In this document: one piece after another, positions 40,786 to 49,254 of the stretch
Position numbering within the stretch: position 1 is the first letter of the stretch
How the letters are laid out: each line of letters starts with the position of its first letter
Source of the DNA: Chitinophagaceae bacterium
GTDB lineage: Bacteria > Bacteroidota > Bacteroidia > Chitinophagales > Chitinophagaceae
Assembly: GCA_016702745.1 (NCBI GenBank)
Contig: JADJDJ010000001.1
Location: 1,426,001 to 1,490,000 of the forward strand
Length of the DNA: 64,000 nucleotides
Direction: 5' to 3'
Translations under genes and position numbers: made by a program
The notes under the pieces: generated by a model
Databases searched by the model: none
Told to the model about the DNA's origin: nothing
The model's input: the letters and a program-made list of their open reading frames with translations, nothing else

Positions 40786-41796
40786 CTATAAAACCTGAAA
40801 CCCATGGGCATAAGGATCATCTTCCGGATCAATCCAAATGGTATTATAACCGAATATCCGGGCCCAGCCTTCCACGCTGGGTCGAATAGCCGGTTTTCCA
40901 TGTACCAGTAGTTCTTCTTCAATTCTACCGGTGAACTTACTGCCGATAATACTTTCATGAATAAACTCCTCCCCTTTCTTCAATAATCCCTTTGTGTACC
41001 ATTGAGCCATTCTTGCCGAAGTACCGGTTCCGCAAGGGCTTCGGTCAATGGCTTTATCACCATAAAAAACGGCATTCCGGGCTGTTGATCGGGGATCTAG
41101 CACGGAACCTGTCCAAAGGATATGACTGCATCCATTGATGGTTGGATCATCGGGGTGGACAAATTCATACCGGTTATTAATATCTTTTCTTACTGCCCGG
41201 GCCCAGGCAATCAGCTTATCGGCCGGATAATATTCCAACCCTTTGAAATTTTCCTGCACATCCACAATGGCATAGAAATTACCGCCATAGGATACATCAA
41301 TTATCAGTTCGCCCAGTTCAGGGCATTCAGCAATCAATTCGCTTGAATGAAGAAATGCCGGTACATTGGTCAGTTTAACGCTCTCTACTTTCGGCCGGTT
41401 TCCATCCGCCAGCTTGTATTCAATCTGAACTAAGCCTGCAGGTGCTTCCATTCGTATATAACCTGGTCGCTTGGGTTTGATAAGGCCCTCTTCAATTGCG
41501 ATGGTAATGGTGCCGATGGTGCCATGGCCGCACATCGGCAGACAGCCGCTGGTTTCGATAAATAGTACGGCTACATCATTGGCAGGATCATGCGGCGGAT
41601 ACAGGATGCTCCCGCTCATCATATCATGCCCACGGGGTTCAAACATCAATCCGGTACGGATCCAGTCATACTCCTGCAGGACATGTTGCCGTTTCTCACT
41701 CATACTGGCACCTTCCAGGTCAGGACCACCTTCTTTCACCAGTCTGACCGGGTTACCACAGGTATGGGCATCGATACAATGGAAGACATGTTTCAT
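40786..41796 (-). CDS. 4-hydroxyproline 2-epimerase (proline racemase family)
   Basis: 336 residues from ATG 41796 (MKHVFHCIDAHTCGNPVRLV), preferred over an in-frame ATG 48 bases upstream because the family starts here. The paired catalytic residues are both Cys: LPMCGHGTIG and DRSPCGTGTSARMA, which fits proline racemase / 4-hydroxyproline epimerase and excludes the Ser or Thr dehydratase variants. The enzyme converts trans-4-hydroxy-L-proline to cis-4-hydroxy-D-proline, the first step of its breakdown in the cytosol. The other three pathway enzymes are at 28811-30063, 51776-52672 and 50276-51746. Confidence 0.9.
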   Translation of the reverse strand: MKHVFHCIDAHTCGNPVRLVKEGGPDLEGASMSEKRQHVLQEYDWIRTGLMFEPRGHDMMSGSILYPPHDPANDVAVLFIETSGCLPMCGHGTIGTITIAIEEGLIKPKRPGYIRMEAPAGLVQIEYKLADGNRPKVESVKLTNVPAFLHSSELIAECPELGELIIDVSYGGNFYAIVDVQENFKGLEYYPADKLIAWARAVRKDINNRYEFVHPDDPTINGCSHILWTGSVLDPRSTARNAVFYGDKAIDRSPCGTGTSARMAQWYTKGLLKKGEEFIHESIIGSKFTGRIEEELLVHGKPAIRPSVEGWARIFGYNTIWIDPEDDPYAHGFQVL

Positions 41797-42130
41797 GATG
41801 GCATGAAGATAAGAAAGTGGTGGTTTGGAAGTGATCTGGAGCATATAAATATATTCACTGCAGAGAAAGGAGAACGCGGAGTAAACGCAGAGGAATTAAC
41901 ACATAATTTTATTTAAGCTGATACTCTGCGAATCCTCTATATACTCTTGTTCACTGTCCATAGGACCCTGCGGGCGGTGAAAATTTAAACTGGTTTTTAA
42001 ACCTCCCCTCAACTCATCCATCCCTTCCCCCATTTCATACAAAGCCTGCTTCCCGGGAACTTATTTCAATCCCATTTTTACACCTGTAAATGAAAAACAA
42101 ACAAAACCATTAACCATTCAACCTTTCTTT
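41797..42130. repeat. 334-base gap with a CGCAGAG-type intergenic repeat
   Basis: No open frame is convincing. From 41857 to 41893 there is a purine-rich element (cactgcagagaaagg...acgcagagg) of the kind dispersed in Bacteroidota genomes. CGCAGAG at 41886-41892 can pair with CTCTGCG at 41924-41930. The rest (to 42130) is A/T-rich and probably holds the promoter of the next gene, but no good TAnnTTTG was found. Confidence 0.5.
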
Positions 42131-42967
42131 ATGAAATTCAGAAACTCCCCTTTTATTCGTTTCAGCTTTTTGGGGCTTGCATCATCCCTCATTATCCTTC
42201 ACCAAATTACCAGCGCCTATTCCAACAAAATAGCCGAAACTATCTGGCAGCAACTGGGATTGAGTCAGCAACAGGGTACCGATCAGATCCGCCATAGTTT
42301 TGCAACCGGATACTCCAATTTTTACGGAGCCCGGAATGCTAAAAATATTGCCCTCGGAAACCGGACAGCAGTTGCCAAAAATCTTTTCCTTTTCACTAAG
42401 ACCTATATCAGCAGTGCCGAATTCAAAAATTACTATGCCAAAGAAAGGACGGCTTCCAGACCCATGGAACCAAGCCCCGCCAAAAGCAAGGAAGATATCC
42501 GCCGGGATCTGATTGCAGACACGGAAAAAAATATACGGGACGCTGAAAAAGCAATGGCTAATATGAGCGCAGATCTCAAAAAAGCAATGTTACCTGCTGT
42601 AGCGGATGCTAAAAAACAACTGGAAGAATATAAAAAACCCGATAATAAAATTGTAGAGATCCATTTCCAGGGCGAACAGAGCCGATATAAAATGGATGCG
42701 GAGAAATATGAAAAGGACCTGCTCTTCTGGCAAAATAATTACCCCGAAGATATTCGTCAACTGATTAAAAACAGGCTTGAAAAATACCTATCCCTGGCGG
42801 CAACGGTTGACTTTGAGGCAGAGCTGATTCTTAAAAACGGAAAAAAGAAATTTGCGAACCCGGTCTATGAGTCCAAACACAGCGACTGGAAAACGATTTT
42901 CAGGGCGGGCAAAGATGTGTATCAAACCGTAAAACCTTTGGCAGAGGAATGGCTCCGTATGCTTTGA
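42131..42967 (+). CDS. Exported protein of unknown function
   Basis: 278 residues with an N-terminal hydrophobic signal (FSFLGLASSLIILHQITSAYS). The first region IAETIWQQLGLSQQQGTDQIRHSFATGY is followed by a highly charged helical region (residues about 115-190, AEKAMANMSADLKKAMLPAVADAKK) and a C-terminal beta/alpha part ending KTIFRAGKDVYQTVKPLAEEW. No family or catalytic motif is recognised. It stands alone between repeats and a hairpin terminator, so it is probably a single-gene transcript. Confidence 0.6.
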   Translation: MKFRNSPFIRFSFLGLASSLIILHQITSAYSNKIAETIWQQLGLSQQQGTDQIRHSFATGYSNFYGARNAKNIALGNRTAVAKNLFLFTKTYISSAEFKNYYAKERTASRPMEPSPAKSKEDIRRDLIADTEKNIRDAEKAMANMSADLKKAMLPAVADAKKQLEEYKKPDNKIVEIHFQGEQSRYKMDAEKYEKDLLFWQNNYPEDIRQLIKNRLEKYLSLAATVDFEAELILKNGKKKFANPVYESKHSDWKTIFRAGKDVYQTVKPLAEEWLRML

Positions 42968-42991
42968 CCATGTTTTTACATTATAATATAA

Positions 42992-43026
42992 ACTCCGGGG
43001 GAATCGCAGGACCTCCGGTGTTTTTG
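42992..43026 (+). terminator. Hairpin terminator after the exported protein gene
   Basis: ACTCCGGGGG and CCTCCGGTGT can pair with 8 of 10 matches around a loop of about 9 bases, followed by TTTTTG. It sits 25 bases after the stop at 42967, the normal place for an intrinsic terminator. Confidence 0.5.
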
Positions 43027-43101
43027 TAAATACTTTTCTGACCGGGATATATACTGTTCAATACAGGAATATTTGTAAATTAGCCTCCTTATTGCCTGCA
43101 T

Positions 43102-44400
43102 ATGGAAGCTTACGGTCATATACTGCTTTTTGCCATGCCTGCCTTCCTGGCCCTGGTGCTATTTGAAAAATGGTGGGGCTGGAGAAAAGGTTTTGATACG
43201 GTCCGGACCATGGACATGATCAGTTCCCTGAGCAGCGGGGTTACCAATGTAACCAAGGATGTACTCGGGCTCGCTATTGCCATTGGGATTTATCCTTTTT
43301 TGGTAAAATACCTGGCTATTACCAGTATCGAGAATACGCTGATCGTTTATATCCTCACTTTTATCATTATTGATTTCAATGGATACTGGATCCACCGATG
43401 GAGCCATCATGTGAACCTGTTCTGGAACCTGCATGTGATCCACCACAGCAGTGAAGAATTCAACCTGGCCTGTGCACTGCGGCAGAGTATCTCTTCTTTT
43501 TTCAATTTGTTTACTGTATTGCTTTTACCGGCAGCTGTTCTCGGAATTCCTGAACAAGTCATTGCAGTGGTCGGACCGATCCAGTTGTTTGCCCAGTTCT
43601 GGTACCATACCCGGCATATTAACCGGATGGGATTCCTTGAAAAAATTATTGTAACACCCTCCCACCACCGGGTGCACCATGCCGTCAACAAGGAATACAT
43701 GGACAAAAACCTGTCGCAGATTTTTATTATCTGGGATAAACTGTTTGGCACTTTCCAGGAAGAACTGAAAGAAGTTCCGCCAGTATACGGCATTACAAGG
43801 CCCGCCCGTACCTGGAATCCGATCCGGATTAATTTTCAGCATCTCTGGTTAATGATTAAAGATGCCTGGCGAACTAATAACTGGAAAGACAAATTCACCC
43901 TTTGGTTCAAACCAACAGGTTACAGGCCTGCAGATGTGGCTACACAATATCCCGTCAATAAAATCGAGGACGTTTATCATTTTGAAAAATATGATACCAG
44001 GACCAGTCCCCTGTTCACTGCCTGGTGCTGGTTTCAGTTAATCATGGTCCTGCTCTTCGTGAGTTACCTTTTTGGCCAGATTGCCTTTATCAACCAGTTG
44101 GATGCCTCTTATATCTACTGGTATGGCGCTTTTGTTTTCCTTACAGTATATGCGCTTACAGATCTGATGGATGGAAACAAATATGCTTTTGTTTGGGAGG
44201 TTTTAAGAAGCGGGCTTGGGTTGTATTTTCTTTATGAACAGGGCGATTGGTTTGGGCTTCAGGAATGGTCAGGCATAGACAGTCTGAAATTTATACTGGT
44301 CGGTTATTTTGTGTTGTCACTGTTTTCAACACTGCTCTTAACACTTAAATCACCTGCGATACCAGTATTGGGAGTAGAAGGAAAAAAGTCAAACCAATGA
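43102..44400 (+). CDS. Sterol desaturase / fatty acid hydroxylase superfamily protein
   Basis: 432 residues, intact. The di-iron histidine clusters are present: HRWSHH, HVIHHSSEE and SHHRVHH. Four or five transmembrane helices lie at the N-terminus (FAMPAFLALVLFEKWW, VLGLAIAIGIYPFL, LIVYILTFIIIDF) and about four more at the C-terminus (WCWFQLIMVLLFVSYLF onward). The family uses O2 to hydroxylate or desaturate membrane lipids at the inner membrane. The C-terminal extension of about 150 residues is typical of Bacteroidota homologues. The substrate is not known; sterols are not expected in this organism. Confidence 0.88.
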   Translation: MEAYGHILLFAMPAFLALVLFEKWWGWRKGFDTVRTMDMISSLSSGVTNVTKDVLGLAIAIGIYPFLVKYLAITSIENTLIVYILTFIIIDFNGYWIHRWSHHVNLFWNLHVIHHSSEEFNLACALRQSISSFFNLFTVLLLPAAVLGIPEQVIAVVGPIQLFAQFWYHTRHINRMGFLEKIIVTPSHHRVHHAVNKEYMDKNLSQIFIIWDKLFGTFQEELKEVPPVYGITRPARTWNPIRINFQHLWLMIKDAWRTNNWKDKFTLWFKPTGYRPADVATQYPVNKIEDVYHFEKYDTRTSPLFTAWCWFQLIMVLLFVSYLFGQIAFINQLDASYIYWYGAFVFLTVYALTDLMDGNKYAFVWEVLRSGLGLYFLYEQGDWFGLQEWSGIDSLKFILVGYFVLSLFSTLLLTLKSPAIPVLGVEGKKSNQ

Positions 44401-44485
44401 TTTTCTGATATAATATCGGGTTTACAAATCAAACTTAAACCATGTATCAGCCTTCTGCTGATATGTACAGATAATTCAGCCAAAA

Positions 44486-45046
44486 TTAAATACTGCTGAC
44501 CACCGGTGCCGGTGCATCCCTGTATTTCCGGTATTGACCCGTCAGTTGCCCCCAGCAAAAAACTACAGGCAGCATTATTTTTTTGACGAATCCTGGTATT
44601 TCCGGTAAATCAAATTCAGAACGATACCTTCTTAATAAAAAAGCCATATCAAATAATCCCGGCCGTCCGTTCCTGCTTTTTTTCTGTGCCGCAAAAACTG
44701 CACTAAGATAGAATACAATATTGTTGGCAGGCTTTAACCAACCCCTGCATTGCAGTATTTCAGTACCGGCATCCCAAAACCGGTGTGGCACTCCTCTTTT
44801 GAATACAACTGACTCTCCCGGGCCTGCAAATTGTTCAGGGCCGCCCATTATCTGGTAGCCGATTTTCCCATTGATCACGGTAAAGCCTTCGTCCTGCAAC
44901 CAATGTACATGCATCGGTGGGCCGGCGTTTGGCAATACTGCATTAACCCCAACAATCGTATCTCCATCCGGTTCGTGAATGAGCTCATTAAAGCTGAGGG
45001 TTTCGCCATATCCATTTTCAATCGTGACTGGCAGTTTCATTTTCAT
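44486..45046 (-). CDS. Cupin-domain protein
   Basis: 186 residues. The cupin core lies in residues about 25-110, with metal-site motif 1 as PPMHVHWLQDEGFTVINGKIGY and motif 2 as PGESVVFKRGVPHRFW. The two His, the acidic residue and the last His are in register, so a bound metal is likely. The C-terminal about 70 residues include a hydrophobic helix (IMLPVVFCWGQLTG) that may lie on the membrane. Function beyond the cupin fold is not known. Confidence 0.78.
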   Translation of the reverse strand: MKMKLPVTIENGYGETLSFNELIHEPDGDTIVGVNAVLPNAGPPMHVHWLQDEGFTVINGKIGYQIMGGPEQFAGPGESVVFKRGVPHRFWDAGTEILQCRGWLKPANNIVFYLSAVFAAQKKSRNGRPGLFDMAFLLRRYRSEFDLPEIPGFVKKIMLPVVFCWGQLTGQYRKYRDAPAPVVSSI

Positions 45047-45220
45047 ATAAAAGGTTTAATACCTTAAAAATAGAAGGAATTAAACCCGGCTAAAATTCAT
45101 AATGAATGAAGCGGGATTATGACAGATTGAATTGAAGAAAAACAATGATGGGGAGGTTTGAAAATCTTTGTGTCAGACTCTCCCGGTATATCAATATCTT
45201 TCTGTTCTAAAACCAACCAC

Positions 45221-45523
45221 ATGCTCACCCTCACTATTCTTTATGGCCATCCGGAAAACCCGGAAGCATTTGAAACATACTATGCCAACACGCATTTACC
45301 AATTGCCGATAAAATAAGTGGTGATCTCCGGAGGGAGTATACCAAATTCCTGAGTGACCCGATGGGTGGTCAACCCGCATTTTACCGGAAAGCAGAATTT
45401 TGGTTCGAAAGCCCTGAAGCTATGCAAACTGCGCTTGGATCGCCGGAAGGAATGGCAGCAAGTGCTGATCTGGGGAATTTTGCAACCGGGGGCGTCAGTT
45501 TCCTGGTAGGTATGATTGGTTAG
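45221..45523 (+). CDS. EthD-family protein
   Basis: 100 residues from ATG 45221; an earlier in-frame start at 45158 is less likely because family members begin at LTILYGHP. Typical features of the small ferredoxin-like EthD fold are LTILYGHPENPEAFETYYANTHLPIA, with the conserved Y and H of the YY--THLP motif, and a C-terminal GGVSFLVG. EthD proteins accompany some ether- or aromatic-degradation operons. The role of this isolated copy is unknown. Confidence 0.8.
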   Translation: MLTLTILYGHPENPEAFETYYANTHLPIADKISGDLRREYTKFLSDPMGGQPAFYRKAEFWFESPEAMQTALGSPEGMAASADLGNFATGGVSFLVGMIG

Positions 45524-45589
45524 AATAAAATAGGCTGAAGCCCTGCGCTACTTCCGACCGCGATTCCAGGAATGGTCCGGCGCATCATC

Positions 45590-46282
45590 TTATCCGATTT
45601 TCTTCACCATATTAATATTCAAGCGGGTCCGGGTCCGGAAACCGATAGATTCATAGAGCCCGATAGCAGTCGCATTTTCTGAGAGAACATGGAGGAAGGG
45701 AGTAAACGATTGCGCCAGTATCAACTCCATCACCCGCAACATCAGTGCTTTTGCATAGCCCTTACCCCGATATTCAGGATGCGTACAAACAGCACTGACT
45801 TCGAGAAAAGGTACCGGGTTCATTCTTTGTCCGCACATGGCTGCCAGTTGCCCATTTTCAAAAATGCCAAAATAATTACCAAAGAGAATGGTGTTTTGAA
45901 AAAATGGACCTGGTCGGGTCATTGCGGTCAGCTCAAGCATCTGGGGAATATGCTCATCTGTCAGCGGCTGAATTTTTTCTGACCCCTTGCCCGTAAAATG
46001 GGATACCGGTTTTTCATAAATCATCTGACAGCAATCCATTTCTCTGATGATTTTCCAGTAACGGGTATCGGGTTGTAAACTGGCAGGATAAGTGAGTGCA
46101 ATGGTTTTATCAGCAGGAAGAAATTGATGAAGGCGGGTAAAATTATCAGCCGTGGGTTCAGCCATGGCGGCAAATGGAGCAATATCCGGGCGGTAATACC
46201 CTACCTGTTCATCCAGTATGGCCATCTCCCGGTTACCGGTTTGAAGGGCATGCCAGATCATGTTGTCAAGCTGGTGATTCAT
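45590..46282 (-). CDS. GNAT-family N-acetyltransferase
   Basis: 230 residues. The acetyl-CoA site is visible as VCTHPEYRGKGYAKALMLRVMELI near residue 170, followed by SENATAIGLYESIGFRTRTRL, as in the FR47-like group. The N-terminal half (about 1-100) is a diverged domain that may shape the acceptor site. The acceptor amine is unknown. Confidence 0.85.
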   Translation of the reverse strand: MNHQLDNMIWHALQTGNREMAILDEQVGYYRPDIAPFAAMAEPTADNFTRLHQFLPADKTIALTYPASLQPDTRYWKIIREMDCCQMIYEKPVSHFTGKGSEKIQPLTDEHIPQMLELTAMTRPGPFFQNTILFGNYFGIFENGQLAAMCGQRMNPVPFLEVSAVCTHPEYRGKGYAKALMLRVMELILAQSFTPFLHVLSENATAIGLYESIGFRTRTRLNINMVKKIG

Positions 46283-46369
46283 GACTGCAACATAAAAAGA
46301 AATTTGTCCGGACTGCTATATCAGAATATGGAATTTGAAGCAGATCAGGTTAAAACACCAGGTTGAGCA

Positions 46370-46948
46370 TTAACCCTGCTTTCGAAGGTACTTTGTCAGG
46401 ATGACAATTTGCTGTCCTTCAATCCTGCCTTCAATCTGTTCCGTGTTTCCGGATACCAGTCTGATATTCCGAACCACCGTACCTACCTTGGCATTCACCG
46501 TCGACCCTTTTACATCCAGTGATTTGGTGAGGACTACATTATCCCCCTGCAGAAGAATGGCACCGTAACAATCCCGGTGTAATTCTACAGAACTATCATT
46601 TTCATGATCCCCGCTTTGTTTGGCCCAGGCCAGTTGCTCATCACTCAGGTACATCAATTCCAGTTGTTCCGCCGCCCAGCTTTCGTTGCGAAGCCGGTTC
46701 AGCATTCGCCAGGAAACAACTTGTACGGCAGGTATTTCAGACCACATACTGGTACTCAGGCATTGCCAATGGGTGCTATCCAGTTCCTCTTTTTTCTCAA
46801 TCTGTGCCATGCACTTGGGACAAACCAGTATCGCATCTTCCATATTGCCGGTAGCAGGGGGCACTTCGTAAACTTTCAGTCCTTCCGTAGCATTGCATAA
46901 CTCACAACAATTTCCGCTCCGGTCTTTTAATCTTTCTTCCTGGTTCAT
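46370..46948 (-). CDS. PhnA/YjdM-family zinc-ribbon protein
   Basis: 192 residues. The N-terminus has a zinc ribbon with CCELC and CPKC pairs. The C-terminus has the YjdM/PhnA core (SLDVKGSTVNAKVGTVVRNIRLV, EGQQIVILTKYLRK). Despite the old name, PhnA/YjdM proteins are not proven phosphonoacetate hydrolases. The length is larger than E. coli YjdM because of a middle insertion (about 55-115), as usual in Bacteroidota. Confidence 0.85.
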   Translation of the reverse strand: MNQEERLKDRSGNCCELCNATEGLKVYEVPPATGNMEDAILVCPKCMAQIEKKEELDSTHWQCLSTSMWSEIPAVQVVSWRMLNRLRNESWAAEQLELMYLSDEQLAWAKQSGDHENDSSVELHRDCYGAILLQGDNVVLTKSLDVKGSTVNAKVGTVVRNIRLVSGNTEQIEGRIEGQQIVILTKYLRKQG

Positions 46949-47106
46949 ACACTTGATTTGGGCGCCAATCTACAATAATTTAACAGTCTTTCAACTGATT
47001 CTCAATCGCCTCAGGCATTCCTGAAAAATCCGGATATTCCCATATGCAATCCTTCTGGCGATGGCATCTGGCATAAAAGCTTATCAAAATTGAACCTGAC
47101 ATTTTT

Positions 47107-47567
47107 ATGAAAAAAATACCTGTATTTGCCCTGCTGCTGTTTTCCTGCCTTTCATGCTCCCTTTTTGGACAAAACAGCCTACCCGATCGCTGGGAACCGG
47201 GAATGACCATTCAGCTAACCTATGGTGGCGGTATGCGTTATTATTCCTATGAATTACAAGTGAGTGACACCGGTAGTTATTACATGGAAAATAATGAGGA
47301 AGAATTATTAAATCTAAAATCCATTTCTATAAAGATCAACTCGACAATTTGCTGGTCTTTTTGAAAGAGCAACAATTTGACCAAATACAATCAGAATTGA
47401 CGGCACCCATGCACGACAAAGGATCAGAGCTGATAACCATTCAATGGGGACAAAAAAAGATTGCTATCGGAACAGGACACGCCAAAGAAATTATTGATGC
47501 GCACAAATCGAGATACCTTAAAGTCCGGAACTATCTTCAGCAGATGAGATCATCAAAAAACAATTAA
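47107..47567 (+). CDS. Small exported protein of unknown function (frameshifted)
   Basis: Pieces 47107-47364 and 47349-47567 make about 153 residues. A lipoprotein-like or plain signal peptide (FALLLFSCLSCSLFGQ) is followed by WEPGMTIQLTYGGGMRYYSYEL. The break is in the A4 run at 47316-47319; one added A gives LLNLKIHFYKDQLDNLLVFLKEQQF and a continuous protein. No family is recognised. Confidence 0.6.
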
Positions 47568-47570
47568 TTC

Positions 47571-47930
47571 TTAATACCGGGTAATCGTAATTCTGAATCC
47601 GTTCAGGTCTTCAAAAACTACTTCCCTTTTTCCGTTATGTGGTTCTTCAGTGATTTCAATGATTCGGGCCCTTGTTTGCAGGCGTTCTACAATATCATTC
47701 AATGATTGTACCCTGAAAAAAAGGCCGGCATCCTTAACGATATTATTCTTTTCAGCCGGAAAAGGAAAGAGCATAAATGCGGCATCCTCCCATTCCAATT
47801 GGGCCCAGCTCAGTTCGGCCTGCGGATCCCAGTACCGGTTGCTCCCGGTACAACGAAAACCCAGGCTTTCATACCATACAACAGTTGCCTCTACATTGGT
47901 CACTCCCAGGAAGGGGATACACAAAGCCAT
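47571..47930 (-). CDS. VOC-family (glyoxalase/bleomycin-resistance fold) protein
   Basis: 119 residues, one VOC module: IPFLGVTNVEATVVWYESLGFRC at the start, then a beta-rich middle and VVFEDLNGFRITITRY at the end, where the Glu/Asp-GN pattern sits in most members. Metal ligands are not complete, so it may be a binding protein rather than an enzyme. It ends 4 bases from the convergent frameshifted gene. Confidence 0.8.
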   Translation of the reverse strand: MALCIPFLGVTNVEATVVWYESLGFRCTGSNRYWDPQAELSWAQLEWEDAAFMLFPFPAEKNNIVKDAGLFFRVQSLNDIVERLQTRARIIEITEEPHNGKREVVFEDLNGFRITITRY

Positions 47931-48143
47931 CGCGAATATTTTGAGTTTAAACGGTAAACCGAAAGGGATATTTTACCAATATAGGCTTTTGTCTGTCGAA
48001 ATTATACCCCCCGGCAGACCGATTTTTCTTCTTTTTGCCGCCTGTACAAATATTTTGGCAGGCATGCAACATTTGACGGGTTCTGTTTACTTTAATATAA
48101 AACCAATTCCCTGGCACTGACCGCAGTTATACATCCGGCTGAA

Positions 48144-48665
48144 ATGCTTGTTCAACGATGTCTGGAAGGTGATCATACCGCCTACCGGCAATTGTATGAG
48201 CGCTATTCCAGGGCGATGTTCAATACCAGTCTGCGAATTGTCAATTCAAGGCATGATGCAGAAGATATTTTACAGGAAGCATTTGCTGATGCTTTTCAGC
48301 AACTCAGTCAGTTTGAAAAAAGGTCCACTTTCGGTGCCTGGCTGAAGCAGATTGTGGTTTATAAGAGTATTAACCTCCTGAAAAGGAAAAAAATCAATTT
48401 CCTGGAAATTGATGGAACTGCAGACCGGGCAGATGAAGTGAATGCGGAAGATACCTGGTACACGGTTGAAATGATAAAGGAACTTATCAGGGAATTACCG
48501 GATGGATACAGGACGGTATTATCGCTCTATCTTTTTGAAGGCTACAGCCATGAACAGGTTGCTGAAACACTCGGACTGGCTCCATCCACCGCGCGGACGC
48601 AGTATATCAGGGCCAAGCAAAAATTATTGCAACTTTTAAAAAAGAAGACAGTCAATGAGCACTAA
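48144..48665 (+). CDS. ECF RNA polymerase sigma factor
   Basis: 173 residues. Region 2 is GDHTAYRQLYERYSRAMFNTSLRI..HDAEDILQEAFADAF, with the core-binding helix and the DAEDILQEAF box. Region 4 is ELPDGYRTVLSLYLFEGYSHEQVAETLGLAPSTARTQYIRAKQKL, a helix-turn-helix for the -35 element. The next gene starts 11 bases before its stop and encodes a membrane-spanning partner, the usual layout of a sigma with its regulator. The target regulon likely includes the third gene of this cassette. Confidence 0.92.
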   Translation: MLVQRCLEGDHTAYRQLYERYSRAMFNTSLRIVNSRHDAEDILQEAFADAFQQLSQFEKRSTFGAWLKQIVVYKSINLLKRKKINFLEIDGTADRADEVNAEDTWYTVEMIKELIRELPDGYRTVLSLYLFEGYSHEQVAETLGLAPSTARTQYIRAKQKLLQLLKKKTVNEH

Positions 48666-49254
48666 AGACCCATTCGAGCGCTTTATCAGGGATAATCGCA
48701 GTGAATTTGACAGTGAGATTCCCGGTAAAAAGGTTTGGGAACAACTGGAATCCAGTCTCCCCATGCAAAAACAGGTCAGGCGTTTTACGCGGAATGAACT
48801 GATGCGCTGGACCGCCGCGGCAGCCATTTTAGTTGCCATCCTGACATCCATTTATTTTTTATATATAAAGAATAGCCATGAACAACAAACTGTATCAGGG
48901 GATCAACTCAGCAAAAATCCTGTAAAAGGACTGGAAGAAACAGGCAGCATGAATCCGGAATATGCTGTACTGTTTAAACAGGTATCTGTTGCAGTACAAA
49001 CCAGACAGGAACAATTAAAGGCTGCGGCAAACGGTTTACCGGAATTGTATCAGCAATTTGAAAAAGACCTGGCTGTGCTGGACAGTTCCTTCCGTTCCCT
49101 CAGGCAACAGGCCGGCCAGACTCCCAACCGGGATGTGCTGATCAGGGCCATGATCCAGAACCTGCAACTCCAGTCTGAACTATTGGAAAGACAATTGCAG
49201 GTGATACAGGAATTCAAACAACCTCAAAAAACAAACAATGAAAAAACGATTTAA
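48655..49254 (+). CDS. Single-pass membrane protein, likely anti-sigma factor
   Basis: 199 residues: a cytosolic N-terminus (residues 1-50: PFERFIRDNRSEFDSEIPGKKVWEQLESSL), one transmembrane helix (AAAAILVAILTSIYFLYI, about 53-71) and a periplasmic helical C-terminus (VAVQTRQEQLKAAANGLPELYQQFEKDL). This is the topology of anti-sigma factors, but no ZAS or FecR motif is present, so the call rests on position. It overlaps the sigma gene and the next gene by 11 and 17 bases, which implies coupled translation. Confidence 0.65.
   Translation: MSTKDPFERFIRDNRSEFDSEIPGKKVWEQLESSLPMQKQVRRFTRNELMRWTAAAAILVAILTSIYFLYIKNSHEQQTVSGDQLSKNPVKGLEETGSMNPEYAVLFKQVSVAVQTRQEQLKAAANGLPELYQQFEKDLAVLDSSFRSLRQQAGQTPNRDVLIRAMIQNLQLQSELLERQLQVIQEFKQPQKTNNEKTI

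Noticed and set aside
41857..41930. CRISPR-like repeat
   Set aside because: Only one purine-rich unit with a partial inverted partner; no regularly spaced direct repeats or cas genes anywhere in the window.
46980..47210. Minus-strand open frame of 76 codons
   Set aside because: Overlaps the signal peptide end of the exported protein gene at 47107 and has no features of its own.
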